From contig JAFADP010000005.1 in NCBI GenBank assembly GCA_023424785.1, positions 20,017 to 84,016 on the forward strand: a DNA stretch of 64,000 nucleotides. Reading direction: 5' to 3'. This document shows positions 45,484 through 53,529 of the stretch, in pieces. The position numbers were made by a program, and so were the translations under genes. Below the pieces are notes generated by a model. The model ran no database searches, was not told the origin of the DNA, and was given only the letters and a program-made list of their open reading frames with translations. The DNA is from Bacillota bacterium (GTDB lineage Bacteria > Bacillota > Clostridia > Clostridiales > Clostridiaceae). Position 1 is the first letter of the stretch; each line of letters opens with the position of its first letter.

Positions 45484-46770
45484 TAACATCCTACTATTAA
45501 ATCTTGATATATTAAATAAATCTTCATTTCCTCTTAATTCAGCAATTCTAGTTACACCTACATAAACATCAGAAATCTTATACCAAGTAGCATAATCTAC
45601 TATTCCTGTAATAGGTAGGTTAAATACTTCTTGGAATACTCTTACTGCTTCTGCAGTTGTATTTCCAAAAACTCCATCTTCAGCTAACTTAGGTATTAGT
45701 GGATAGTTCTTAGATATTCTATTTAAAAATTCTTGAAGCATTCTTACAGATTCTCCGGATGAACCTACAGTTAAATCATATCCTGGATAAGATGCGGGAC
45801 TTCCCTTTACTGCTTCTGCAGTATCTAGCTCTATATCATTTCCGTAATAATATGTTAATATTTCATATGGAACTTTTCCTTGGTCTCCTAAATACTTACT
45901 TCCCCATTGACTTAACCATTGAGGACAAGTTACATTCTTTCCATCACAATATTGTGCAAGTAATGGTTGTTTTCTTCCAAACCTTTTAATATAAGTAGAA
46001 AATATCTCGTCTACTACTGAACTTATATTATCATAAATATTTCTTCCGTAATTAAAGGCATGATCATATGCAGTAGAACTTGTTATATCAAAGTTCTTTC
46101 CCTTTCCTCTGTACCATTCTGTATAGATTCTATTAAGAGTAAATGATATTATACAAAAAACATTAGCTCTTATAGTGCTATCTGGCCAAGTTGAGTATAT
46201 TTCACTACTTGCAACATTTTTTATATACTCTTTATATGGAACAGTATAATTAGGTGCAGATGCATCATTCGGACTACCTTGATGTACTATAATATATTCT
46301 GGTATAACAGGTTGTTGAAGAACTACTCCACTAGATGGTAGAGGTAATGGTTTATCTGGATTTTCAGGTATTTTAGCTGGATAATTACCAAATAACGTAT
46401 TAGGTAATACTATTATGGTCTCTGCTCTGGTAGCTCTACTTCCACCCTCAGTTAAATTAACCCTCTGATAAGCAGTTCTTTCCGGAAAAATTTGAGCTTC
46501 TCTTATTATTACAGGTTGAAATCCAGCCCTTTCAACCGTTATGTTATATAAACTATAAGGCATATTATTTGATGGCTGTTGAGAATATTCTAAAGGTGGT
46601 GCTTTTAAGTCTACAGTAGAAGTAGTTCCCTCTGTATTAGTTTCTAGTTGTGCCGATGTAGTTCCTACAGCTTCTCCTTGTGATGGTTCTACTGTTACCT
46701 TACACTTATCTACTGGTATATAGCTATCTCCATTAAAACATTGAACCTCTAATCTCCCTATAAATTCCAT
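45481..46770 (-). CDS. sleC: Spore cortex-lytic enzyme (germination)
   Basis: A 429-residue SleC. In clostridia SleC is stored in the spore as a zymogen and cut by Csp proteases on germination to degrade cortex peptidoglycan. The N-terminal pre-pro region (FIGRLEVQCFNGDSYIPVDKC, residues 3-23, then a Thr/Gln/Ser-rich stretch) precedes the lytic domain (IIVHQGSPNDASAPNYTVPY near 160, then the alpha-helical block TIRANVFCIISFTLNRIYTEW). A peptidoglycan-binding domain lies near 325-400 (GESVRMLQEFL and DGVFGNTTAEAVRVFQ). It follows the Csp gene by 48 bases, which fits the csp-sleC gene order of C. perfringens. Confidence 0.93.
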   Translation of the reverse strand: MEFIGRLEVQCFNGDSYIPVDKCKVTVEPSQGEAVGTTSAQLETNTEGTTSTVDLKAPPLEYSQQPSNNMPYSLYNITVERAGFQPVIIREAQIFPERTAYQRVNLTEGGSRATRAETIIVLPNTLFGNYPAKIPENPDKPLPLPSSGVVLQQPVIPEYIIVHQGSPNDASAPNYTVPYKEYIKNVASSEIYSTWPDSTIRANVFCIISFTLNRIYTEWYRGKGKNFDITSSTAYDHAFNYGRNIYDNISSVVDEIFSTYIKRFGRKQPLLAQYCDGKNVTCPQWLSQWGSKYLGDQGKVPYEILTYYYGNDIELDTAEAVKGSPASYPGYDLTVGSSGESVRMLQEFLNRISKNYPLIPKLAEDGVFGNTTAEAVRVFQEVFNLPITGIVDYATWYKISDVYVGVTRIAELRGNEDLFNISRFNSRML

Positions 46771-46798
46771 TAATTACTCCTTTTCATTTCTTGCTGTT

Positions 46799-46806
46799 AA
46801 TATATG
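46799..46806 (-). promoter_or_regulatory. Candidate sporulation-type -10 element before sleC
   Basis: The minus strand reads CATATATTAA in the short csp-sleC gap, the same ten bases as upstream of the csp gene. CATAnnnT is the -10 form of the mother-cell sigma factors E and K. No clear -35 is found at the right spacing, so this is tentative. Confidence 0.3.
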
Positions 46807-46818
46807 ATTTTAAATATA

Positions 46819-49800
46819 TTATTGTGAGTTTTTCTTAGGAGCTCTAATAAACAAACTGCCTATATTATACTCATTTATATTAACATTTATATTTCCTCTA
46901 GATTCATAATATTCACCTCTTATTGCATCAAATATTTCACTAACATTTATCATTCCATATCCCCATTCCCTATTAGGATAAACATCTCCAGCTCTCATCT
47001 TTGCTCCTCTAATAATATATGATATTAATTGTTCTGCAGTTATATCCACCTTATTACCATCAACTATTCCCCACTGAAATATAAGAATACATATACCAGC
47101 TGCTATAGATGTAGCTACTGAAGATCCTGTAGCAACTCCTATTCCCCCTCCTGGTTTTATTACCTTTGCATTAATTCCTCCAGCTGCAATATCTGGTTTT
47201 ATTGTTCCATCCCTTAAAAATCCTCTGCCAGATGAACCAACTACCGAATTATTATTTTGGTTATAATATGCTACAGATACAGACGTTCTTGCCCCAGATG
47301 GGATTGTCAATGTTGTATATGGACTTGGATTAATAAATCTTGTATCTTTCTCTAATAAACTTCTCTGAGGTAACCATGCCCAATACCTCCCATCAACTAT
47401 ATAATCTCCATGTAATGTAAATCTCCATATACCCTCCCTTAATCCCTTTGCTCTGATTGTTATTAATTCATCTCCATTAACTGGTTCTGGTATAGAATAA
47501 TTAATTGCCATAATAGTTCCTTCATAAGTAAACTTTATATCTTCTTTTCCTCCTAACTTAGTTGATATTTTTTCAATAACTTCTCCTGATGGTGACGTTA
47601 CTGAAACTGAAACTACATCAGGTTTACTAATCCATACTTGAAAATTAATATTCTTTTGATTTTTATCTACTTTTAACTCTATAACATTAGTAGCACCAGT
47701 ACTATCAATTTTTCCCTCTGTGTGTGTATCTGTATCACCTTCATTTCCGGTACCGGATACAAATACTACACCAACCTGTCTTGATAATCCAGTTATAAAA
47801 CCATCTAATGTTCCTAATCCGCCATGAGCTCCAATATTACTTCCAAAAGATATTAATATAACTATTGGTCTTTTTAACTCTATAGCTAATAATGATAAAT
47901 ATCTAAATGCTGATAATATATCAATAGTATCATATCTATTATTCTCTTGATTTGTAACTCCTGCTTCACTTATAACTAACCCATTAGCTTCCCTTAACTT
48001 AACTACTGCAATATCACAATTTGGTGCAATTCCAATCAAGTCATTATTTTTTCCCCTTGCAGCTGCTAAACCTGAAACCATTGTTCCATGGCCATTAAGA
48101 TCTCTGCTAGGAACTACACTATAAGGATCTCCACCTGACTTTTCAAGCTTTATTGCCTCATTTATTTGTTCTTCTGTATATTCAGTTCCAAGTTTTAAAC
48201 CATATACTTCTTTTTCTGAATTTATAGTCTGATCCCATATTCTCAGAATTCTTGTAGTATCATCCTCCTTTTGAAATTCTGTATTTAGATAATCTATTCC
48301 TGTATCAACTACCCCTAAAATAACACCCCTACCATTTAAATTAAGGTAAGGATTGTTATGATAAAATGTTGCATCACTTGCTTCCAATGGTGATATATCA
48401 TTTAAAGTAAATATTTCTGGTGTTATATCATTAACTAAGCTTTTTATATAATTAAATATTATCGGTATCTTATTTATTGGTAAATATACTATTCCATATA
48501 ATTCACTTAATGTAACAGCTGAAACTCCCTCAATATTATTTAACTGTAAAAACTTATCCCTATCTGCATACTCAGCTATAAAACCTACAACTTCTGTACT
48601 TTCAATATTATATTCAAAAAATAAATTGAAAATATTATCTTGCCTAAAGATATTTTTTCTTGTACTTACTATATTTAATGTTTTATAAAGCTCATTCATA
48701 CTGTTATATAAACATACCTCCCCATATCCCCAACTTGTATCAGGATATACTATATCTCTTCTTTCTTTTTTAGATCCTATTATTAAAAAGTATTTTAGTC
48801 TCTCACCATAAAGATATGGATCATTTCCTCTTAAAATTCCCCATTCCATCATTAATGCACTTATTCCTGATACATGAGGTGCTGCCATAGATGTTCCACT
48901 TTTTATGTCGAATGATCTATTAGGTATTGGTGCTGATATTCCTTCTCCAGGAGCCACTAAGTCCGGCTTAGCTTCTAAATATAATTCATACTGCCTTCCT
49001 CTTCCACTAAATGAAGATATAGATTTTGTTAAATAATTATAACTTCCAACAGATATTACATTTGGAACTGTTGCTGGTATTCCCAAAGTTCCATCTAAAG
49101 TAGGTTGAAGAAATTTTGTCCTCTTATTTAACCCTTCTGATATAGGTAACCACATATCAAAAATACCTTCATACTCATTATTTACTCTTAATTCAATTGT
49201 CCATGTGCCAGATAATATATAATTTCCGTCTGATATAAGAGATATTCCTATCTCTCCACTTATATCAAATGGCCTTGGACCTGTATCATATATTTGATAC
49301 CTATTTCCAGATATAACTCCTTCATAAAATCCTTCGGACACTGATATCTCAGAAGTTGAGACTCCAGATGGTGTTGTAAGTATTAATGAAATATTAGGCA
49401 AAATTGATTTATATAAATTAATAACTACTGCTGTTTCATCTTCTGCCACCTCAAATTTTATTATATTAACTTTATTAAGATCCCTACTTACGTGATGTGC
49501 TGCATCACCTTCATTTCCTGCTGCAATTACTATTGTTACTCTATCTAAACTAGATACTGTACTTATATATTGCTCTAAAAGACTTGTTCCATTATGAGCG
49601 CCATCATTTGTACTCATACTTATATTTATAGCTAAAGGCATCTTTAATTCAATTGACTTATCAATTAGAAACTTTATTCCTTTCATTAAGTTTGTACTTA
49701 GTGTAAATAATCCTCTCCCACTTTTAACCATCATTATAGAACTTCTAGGTGCAACTCCATAATATCTTGGATTTATATTTCCACCTGCACAAGCTATCCC

Positions 49801-50382
49801 TACTACATGAGTTCCATGTTCTACATTGTCATAGGATGGTACTATAGAATAAGGATCTCTATTCTTTAATGCTTCATTTATTTGAGCCTTATTATATATT
49901 GCTCCATTTAAGCTTAAATCATAAATATACTCCACCCTTGTTGTTCCATCTTCATTTAAAAATGCTGGATGAGTATAATCTATTCCCGTATCTATAAATC
50001 CAATTACAACTCCTTCTCCTTGTAAATTAAACTCACTTCTAGCTCTATCTATGCATGCTGCTTTATTACTGCTTGAATCAGATAGATATAAACTTTTAGG
50101 GAATTCTATATATTGTACATAAGGACTTTTTGCAAGAGATATTACTTCATTAATCTTTATAGTTATTATCCCAAAACCATATCCTAAATCCTGTAAGGTT
50201 CCTCCTAAGCTATCCACTAATGCTCTGACCTCATTTAATTGTTCACCATATAAAACTACAACTTCTATATCTTCATTTTCATTGGCACTAAATAACGATG
50301 ATATATTTAGCTTTCCTAAAACTTCTTTTGGAACATTTTTTAATAGATTAAAAGTGTTACCTATACTTTCTATAGTCATCAC
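46819..50382 (-). CDS. Tandem Csp-type germination protease (two subtilase units)
   Basis: An 1187-residue protein made of two Csp-like subtilases in one chain. Unit 1 has a prodomain (about 1-95), then the triad Asp131 (GFIDTGIDY), His189 (HGTHVVG) and Ser498 (SGTSMAAPHVSG). Unit 2 has its own prodomain-like stretch (about 585-680), then Asp693 (GVVDTGIDY), His765 (HGTMVSG) and Ser1088 (GSSVATSIA). Oxyanion Asn occurs in both (AAGNEGD and GTGNEGD). Each has the jelly-roll insertion typical of Csp proteases. Csp proteases activate SleC, the next gene. The fusion resembles C. difficile CspBA, but there the CspA half is catalytically dead. The start is GTG 50382 or ATG 50379, behind TTTGGAG. 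Confidence 0.9.
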   Translation of the reverse strand: MMTIESIGNTFNLLKNVPKEVLGKLNISSLFSANENEDIEVVVLYGEQLNEVRALVDSLGGTLQDLGYGFGIITIKINEVISLAKSPYVQYIEFPKSLYLSDSSSNKAACIDRARSEFNLQGEGVVIGFIDTGIDYTHPAFLNEDGTTRVEYIYDLSLNGAIYNKAQINEALKNRDPYSIVPSYDNVEHGTHVVGIACAGGNINPRYYGVAPRSSIMMVKSGRGLFTLSTNLMKGIKFLIDKSIELKMPLAINISMSTNDGAHNGTSLLEQYISTVSSLDRVTIVIAAGNEGDAAHHVSRDLNKVNIIKFEVAEDETAVVINLYKSILPNISLILTTPSGVSTSEISVSEGFYEGVISGNRYQIYDTGPRPFDISGEIGISLISDGNYILSGTWTIELRVNNEYEGIFDMWLPISEGLNKRTKFLQPTLDGTLGIPATVPNVISVGSYNYLTKSISSFSGRGRQYELYLEAKPDLVAPGEGISAPIPNRSFDIKSGTSMAAPHVSGISALMMEWGILRGNDPYLYGERLKYFLIIGSKKERRDIVYPDTSWGYGEVCLYNSMNELYKTLNIVSTRKNIFRQDNIFNLFFEYNIESTEVVGFIAEYADRDKFLQLNNIEGVSAVTLSELYGIVYLPINKIPIIFNYIKSLVNDITPEIFTLNDISPLEASDATFYHNNPYLNLNGRGVILGVVDTGIDYLNTEFQKEDDTTRILRIWDQTINSEKEVYGLKLGTEYTEEQINEAIKLEKSGGDPYSVVPSRDLNGHGTMVSGLAAARGKNNDLIGIAPNCDIAVVKLREANGLVISEAGVTNQENNRYDTIDILSAFRYLSLLAIELKRPIVILISFGSNIGAHGGLGTLDGFITGLSRQVGVVFVSGTGNEGDTDTHTEGKIDSTGATNVIELKVDKNQKNINFQVWISKPDVVSVSVTSPSGEVIEKISTKLGGKEDIKFTYEGTIMAINYSIPEPVNGDELITIRAKGLREGIWRFTLHGDYIVDGRYWAWLPQRSLLEKDTRFINPSPYTTLTIPSGARTSVSVAYYNQNNNSVVGSSGRGFLRDGTIKPDIAAGGINAKVIKPGGGIGVATGSSVATSIAAGICILIFQWGIVDGNKVDITAEQLISYIIRGAKMRAGDVYPNREWGYGMINVSEIFDAIRGEYYESRGNINVNINEYNIGSLFIRAPKKNSQ

Positions 50383-50403
50383 TCCAAATTACATTAATAA
50401 CTT

Positions 50404-50430
50404 AATATATGAAAAAAACAGGTGATATAT
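50404..50430 (-). promoter_or_regulatory. Candidate sigma-E/K promoter of the csp gene
   Basis: On the minus strand an ATA (50428-50430) is followed 16 bases later by CATATATT (50404-50411). This is close to the mother-cell sigma-E form (ATA, 16-18 bases, CATAnnnT). It overlaps the terminator of the upstream regulator gene. Csp and sleC genes are expected to be sporulation-specific, which favours the call, but AT richness makes chance matches likely. Confidence 0.4.
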
Positions 50431-50453
50431 GAAAATTCACATATCACCTGTTA
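50411..50453 (-). terminator. Terminator of the XRE-DUF3783-cyclophilin group
   Basis: Minus-strand hairpin AACAGGTGATATGTG against CATATATCACCTGTT with a T7 tail, just after the regulator stop. Confidence 0.9.
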
Positions 50454-50457
50454 CCTA

Positions 50458-51141
50458 TTATAAATTTATCTCTATTCTTTCTAACTTAGCTATAATTCTT
50501 ACACTATTTAGCTCCACAGTTTCAGTTCTTACAGAACCTTCATTACTTACTAATAAAGCTTTCGAATTTCCTAAAACTTTAATTTGTCTTATTACTCTTT
50601 TACCATTATACTCTACTAAAAATATTCCATTATTACTAGCTTCCTTAACTAAATGAGCAAATGCTAAGTCATCTTTCATAATTCTATAACCCATCATATC
50701 ATTATCTTGTATTTTTAAATACAAAACTTTATCTAAAGGATATCCTTCTACCTTACCTGAGTAATTCGGAAGTTCCTTTGACCCATAAATATTCTTTAAG
50801 TTATAATCATAAATATTTATTTTCTTTAAAACAGAGGAAAAAGCATCAGTCCAAACTTCAGATGTTTCATTCTTTTTATTCATAGCTATTGGTCTATTTT
50901 GAGCTCTCTCAAGCTTCTTTTCCTCAGCTAATACTTCATCTGTAACTACCATACTTATATCATTTAACTCTACATTAAGAATTTTTGAAGCTCTTTCTAT
51001 GAAACTTTCCTGAACAACTCTTCTTCCTAATTCAACTTCATTTATAAATTTATCAGAAACTCCAAGTTTCTTTCCAAGAGCTTTTTGGGTAAGTCCTGAC
51101 TTTAAACGTGCCTTTTTTATATTCTCCCCTACTCTACTCAT
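50458..51141 (-). CDS. XRE-family regulator with inactive S24-like domain
   Basis: A 227-residue regulator. An XRE helix-turn-helix spans residues 6-60 (KARLKSGLTQKALGKKLGVS). After a linker, residues ~135-227 resemble the LexA/CI S24 peptidase fold (VLYLKIQDNDMMGYRIMKDD...FLVEYNGKRVIRQIKVLG). The catalytic dyad is not kept: the usual G-D-S-M serine is replaced by Asp in QDNDMM, and the lysine of V-K-R-L is Arg in RVIRQI. It therefore should not self-cleave; the domain may only dimerise. It starts two bases after the DUF3783 gene stop. Targets are unknown. Confidence 0.8.
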   Translation of the reverse strand: MSRVGENIKKARLKSGLTQKALGKKLGVSDKFINEVELGRRVVQESFIERASKILNVELNDISMVVTDEVLAEEKKLERAQNRPIAMNKKNETSEVWTDAFSSVLKKINIYDYNLKNIYGSKELPNYSGKVEGYPLDKVLYLKIQDNDMMGYRIMKDDLAFAHLVKEASNNGIFLVEYNGKRVIRQIKVLGNSKALLVSNEGSVRTETVELNSVRIIAKLERIEINL

Positions 51142-51143
51142 TA

Positions 51144-51506
51144 TTATCTCTCCCTTTTTTCTCCGTTAGCAAATGCTCTTTCTTCAATTAAATGCTCTAG
51201 AAGATATTTAAATGTCCAATTAATTGATATTGGTGTAACTACTGCTAACATTCCTCCATTAATAACATTTCTAACAGCTTTTATTGTGGTTCTCATTTCA
51301 TTATTTCCATAACCATTAAACAAAATTACCTTTTCATCTGGTAATTCTAAGTTTTCATCTCTATTATCTACTTTGCCAAGAATATCTTTTAGTTTCATGT
51401 TAGCCATATCATTAGTTATATTTAAAACTTTAAATTTAGCTTTCTCTAACTTGTTTATTTCATCATCTGAAAGACCATAAACTAAGATACACTTATTTTT
51501 TTGCAT
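51144..51506 (-). CDS. DUF3783 protein
   Basis: A 120-residue protein that opens with KCILVYGLSDDEINKLEK and contains KVILFNGYGNNEMRTTIKAVR and GGMLAVVTPISINWTFKYLL. This matches DUF3783, a small alpha/beta family of Firmicutes with no known function. It lies in a tight group with a cyclophilin gene (4-base gap upstream) and the XRE regulator (2-base gap downstream), so the three are probably one transcript. Confidence 0.78.
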   Translation of the reverse strand: MQKNKCILVYGLSDDEINKLEKAKFKVLNITNDMANMKLKDILGKVDNRDENLELPDEKVILFNGYGNNEMRTTIKAVRNVINGGMLAVVTPISINWTFKYLLEHLIEERAFANGEKRER

Positions 51507-51510
51507 AATA

Positions 51511-52035
51511 TTACTCCTCTATTATCTCTGGCTCTTTATATGATTCACCAAATGTTTCAACTGTCATGCTCTTTATTACTTGATCTTCATAAGGTCTGTC
51601 TGAGTAATCAGTTTTAGTATTTACTATTTTATCTGCAACATCCATACCTTCAATTACTTTTCCAAAAGAAGCATATTGATTATCTAAATGTGGAGCATCT
51701 TCTACCATTATAAAGAATTGGCTTCCTGCTGAATCTGGATGCATAGCTCTAGCCATAGATAATACTCCTCTAGTATGTTTTAAATCATTCTTAAATCCAT
51801 TACGTCCAAATTCGCCTTTTATACTATATCCTGGACCTCCCATACCATTACCATTTGGGCATCCACCTTGTATCATAAATCCTGGAATTACTCTATGAAA
51901 TATTAATCCATCATAAAATCCCCTATTTATTAAATCAATAAAGTTATTTACTGTATTTGGAGCTGTTTGTGGATATAATTCTGCTTTAATAATTCCTCCA
52001 TCTTCCATAGTTATTGTTACAATTGGATTTTTCAT
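51511..52035 (-). CDS. Cyclophilin-type peptidyl-prolyl isomerase
   Basis: A 174-residue cytoplasmic cyclophilin that speeds cis-trans isomerisation at proline. The catalytic segment FHRVIPGFMIQGG holds the essential Arg near residue 54. GSQFFIMVEDAPHLDNQYASFG near 109-130 gives the hydrophobic pocket. The short bacterial length and absence of a signal peptide are usual. It heads the cyclophilin-DUF3783-XRE group and follows an AAAGGGG site. Confidence 0.95.
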   Translation of the reverse strand: MKNPIVTITMEDGGIIKAELYPQTAPNTVNNFIDLINRGFYDGLIFHRVIPGFMIQGGCPNGNGMGGPGYSIKGEFGRNGFKNDLKHTRGVLSMARAMHPDSAGSQFFIMVEDAPHLDNQYASFGKVIEGMDVADKIVNTKTDYSDRPYEDQVIKSMTVETFGESYKEPEIIEE

Positions 52036-52125
52036 AAATATATTTCCCCTTTCGTCTAAATCATTTTATTATTCATTTTTATACATATTGTTTTTATTAT
52101 ATCCCATTTATTAATTTTTATAAAG

Positions 52126-52150
52126 AAAAAAAGAGATACATATTTCTCTA
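52126..52150 (-). terminator. Terminator of murI
   Basis: Minus-strand AGAGA..TCTCT hairpin with T7, overlapping the end of murI. The short stem makes it moderate. Confidence 0.6.
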
Positions 52151-52927
52151 TATATCCCTTGCCAATAAACTATTACTTATATCAATCATTCTATCTTCAT
52201 TTAAAGAATTATATATTACAATTTTCCCCTTATCATTATTATCATTAATAAGGTTTTTCTCTATTAGTCTTCTCCTAAGTTCTTTTGATGTTCCAAACCC
52301 TCCATCTATAACAGGAATATCAAATCCTACTGTTTCTTGAATAATACTTCTTACAAAAGGATAATGTGTACATCCTAATACTATAGACCCTATCTTGTGA
52401 TTCTTATATTCTTCGAACTTTTCCTTTAAATATTGCCTTAAATCATCACCATCTAAATTTCCCGATTCAATAAATTCTACAAGTCCTGCACATGGCATGG
52501 GGATTATTTCTCTCTCATTTTTATATTTATTCATTAATCTATCAAACTTTTTTTCTCTTAAAGTCATAGGGGTTGCCATTATTATAATAGATCCTTCTCT
52601 ATCTAACTCAACAGCTGGTTTTAAAGCTGGCTCAATGCCAACTATAGGTATTTCAGGATAATCTAATCTTAAAGAAGCTACTGCTGCACTAGTGGCTGTA
52701 TTACATGCTACAACAACAGCTTTTGCCCCTTTGTTTATTAAAAATTCAAAGGCATCATATGTTAACTTTCGTACTTCTTCAACTTTTTTTATACCATATG
52801 GTGCATTCTTAGAGTCTCCAAAATATATATAATTTTCATTAGGCATAAGCTTAATTGATTCCCTCAAAACACTTAATCCACCAACTCCTGAATCAAAAAA
52901 ACCTATTGGCATACTTTTGCTATCCAA
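52148..52927 (-). CDS. murI: Glutamate racemase
   Basis: Makes D-glutamate for peptidoglycan. The 259-residue enzyme begins [15 protein letters not shown]. The two catalytic cysteines are in [11 protein letters not shown] (near 74) and VLGCTHYPF (near 184), and the Asp of FFDSG and the [11 protein letters not shown] block near 36 are also present. The best start is TTG at 52927 with GGAG nine bases upstream (MDSKSMPIG); an ATG five codons later lacks a site. Single gene, followed by a weak terminator. No function other than racemase is suggested. Confidence 0.95.
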   Translation of the reverse strand: MDSKSMPIGFFDSGVGGLSVLRESIKLMPNENYIYFGDSKNAPYGIKKVEEVRKLTYDAFEFLINKGAKAVVVACNTATSAAVASLRLDYPEIPIVGIEPALKPAVELDREGSIIIMATPMTLREKKFDRLMNKYKNEREIIPMPCAGLVEFIESGNLDGDDLRQYLKEKFEEYKNHKIGSIVLGCTHYPFVRSIIQETVGFDIPVIDGGFGTSKELRRRLIEKNLINDNNDKGKIVIYNSLNEDRMIDISNSLLARDI

Positions 52928-53101
52928 TATATATCACTCCATTTTTTCCTTTCTTTAATATATATTTTATTACTTTAATAAAAATAAATCTATACTAAGT
53001 ATTGCATATAATAATTTAATTTTAATATGTTAACACAAATAAAATTATTATAATAGAGCTTTATAATTTGATTACATATATTTTAAAGTTACTAATATTA
53101 T

Positions 53102-53347
53102 CTATGCTAAGACTTGTTTTCTCATTCCATAATTATATTTTAAAGGTGTATTTTCTATAATGTATTCAGCTTCTTTATAACTTTTAGCTTTAAATACTAT
53201 TGTCCATCCATCTTTAGTATGTTTTCCTGCACACATTATATATCTATCATCATAAGAATCTTTTAAACCATCTTTATCTATTATTAAACTTCTAACTTCA
53301 CCTATATTTTTAACATTTAATTTAACAAAAACATCACTTGTATTCAT
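53102..53347 (-). CDS. Small SOS-regulated protein of unknown function, 81 residues
   Basis: An 81-residue protein starting MNTSDVFVKLNVKNIGEVRS, with a GGAGGGG site ten bases upstream. It has no signal peptide or membrane segment and is predicted as a small alpha/beta fold (GEVRSLIIDKDG, TIVFKAKSYKEAEYIIEN). I do not recognise a family. Its promoter carries two LexA-type boxes, one between -35 and -10 and one just downstream, so it should be induced by DNA damage. It is flanked by the pullulanase terminator and murI, and is not part of an operon I can see. Confidence 0.7.
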   Translation of the reverse strand: MNTSDVFVKLNVKNIGEVRSLIIDKDGLKDSYDDRYIMCAGKHTKDGWTIVFKAKSYKEAEYIIENTPLKYNYGMRKQVLA

Positions 53348-53365
53348 ATTATTACCCCTCCAATG

Positions 53366-53415
53366 CGAACATATGTTTATGTTCTTATTTTACAGAACTT
53401 TTGTTCGTGTGTCAA
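53366..53415 (-). promoter_or_regulatory. SOS promoter with two LexA boxes
   Basis: On the minus strand TTGACA (53410-53415) and TAAAAT (53387-53392) are spaced exactly 17 bases, a strong sigma-A promoter. CGAACAAAAGTTCT (53394-53407) lies within the spacer, and a second box, CGAACATATGTTTA read on the plus strand (53366-53379), lies just downstream of -10. Both fit the Gram-positive LexA pattern CGAACNNNNGTTYG. LexA on both boxes would block the promoter. Confidence 0.85.
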
Positions 53416-53482
53416 TAGAATTCTGTATTTAATAATATTATTATTATTGAACTTTTATTCATTAAGTAAAATAACTTAACAA

Positions 53483-53517
53483 TAAAAAGTTAAGGCTTTA
53501 TATACCTTAACTCTTTA
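53483..53517 (-). terminator. Terminator of the pullulanase gene
   Basis: Minus-strand stem AGTTAAGG against CCTTAACT, flanked by T5, just past the pullulanase stop at 53530. Confidence 0.88.
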
Positions 53518-53529
53518 TTTTATTTAATA

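Noticed and set aside
51144..51506. Partner of a toxin-antitoxin pair with the XRE regulator
   Set aside because: The 120-residue protein matches DUF3783 rather than a toxin family, and the regulator carries an S24-like domain instead of an antitoxin layout.
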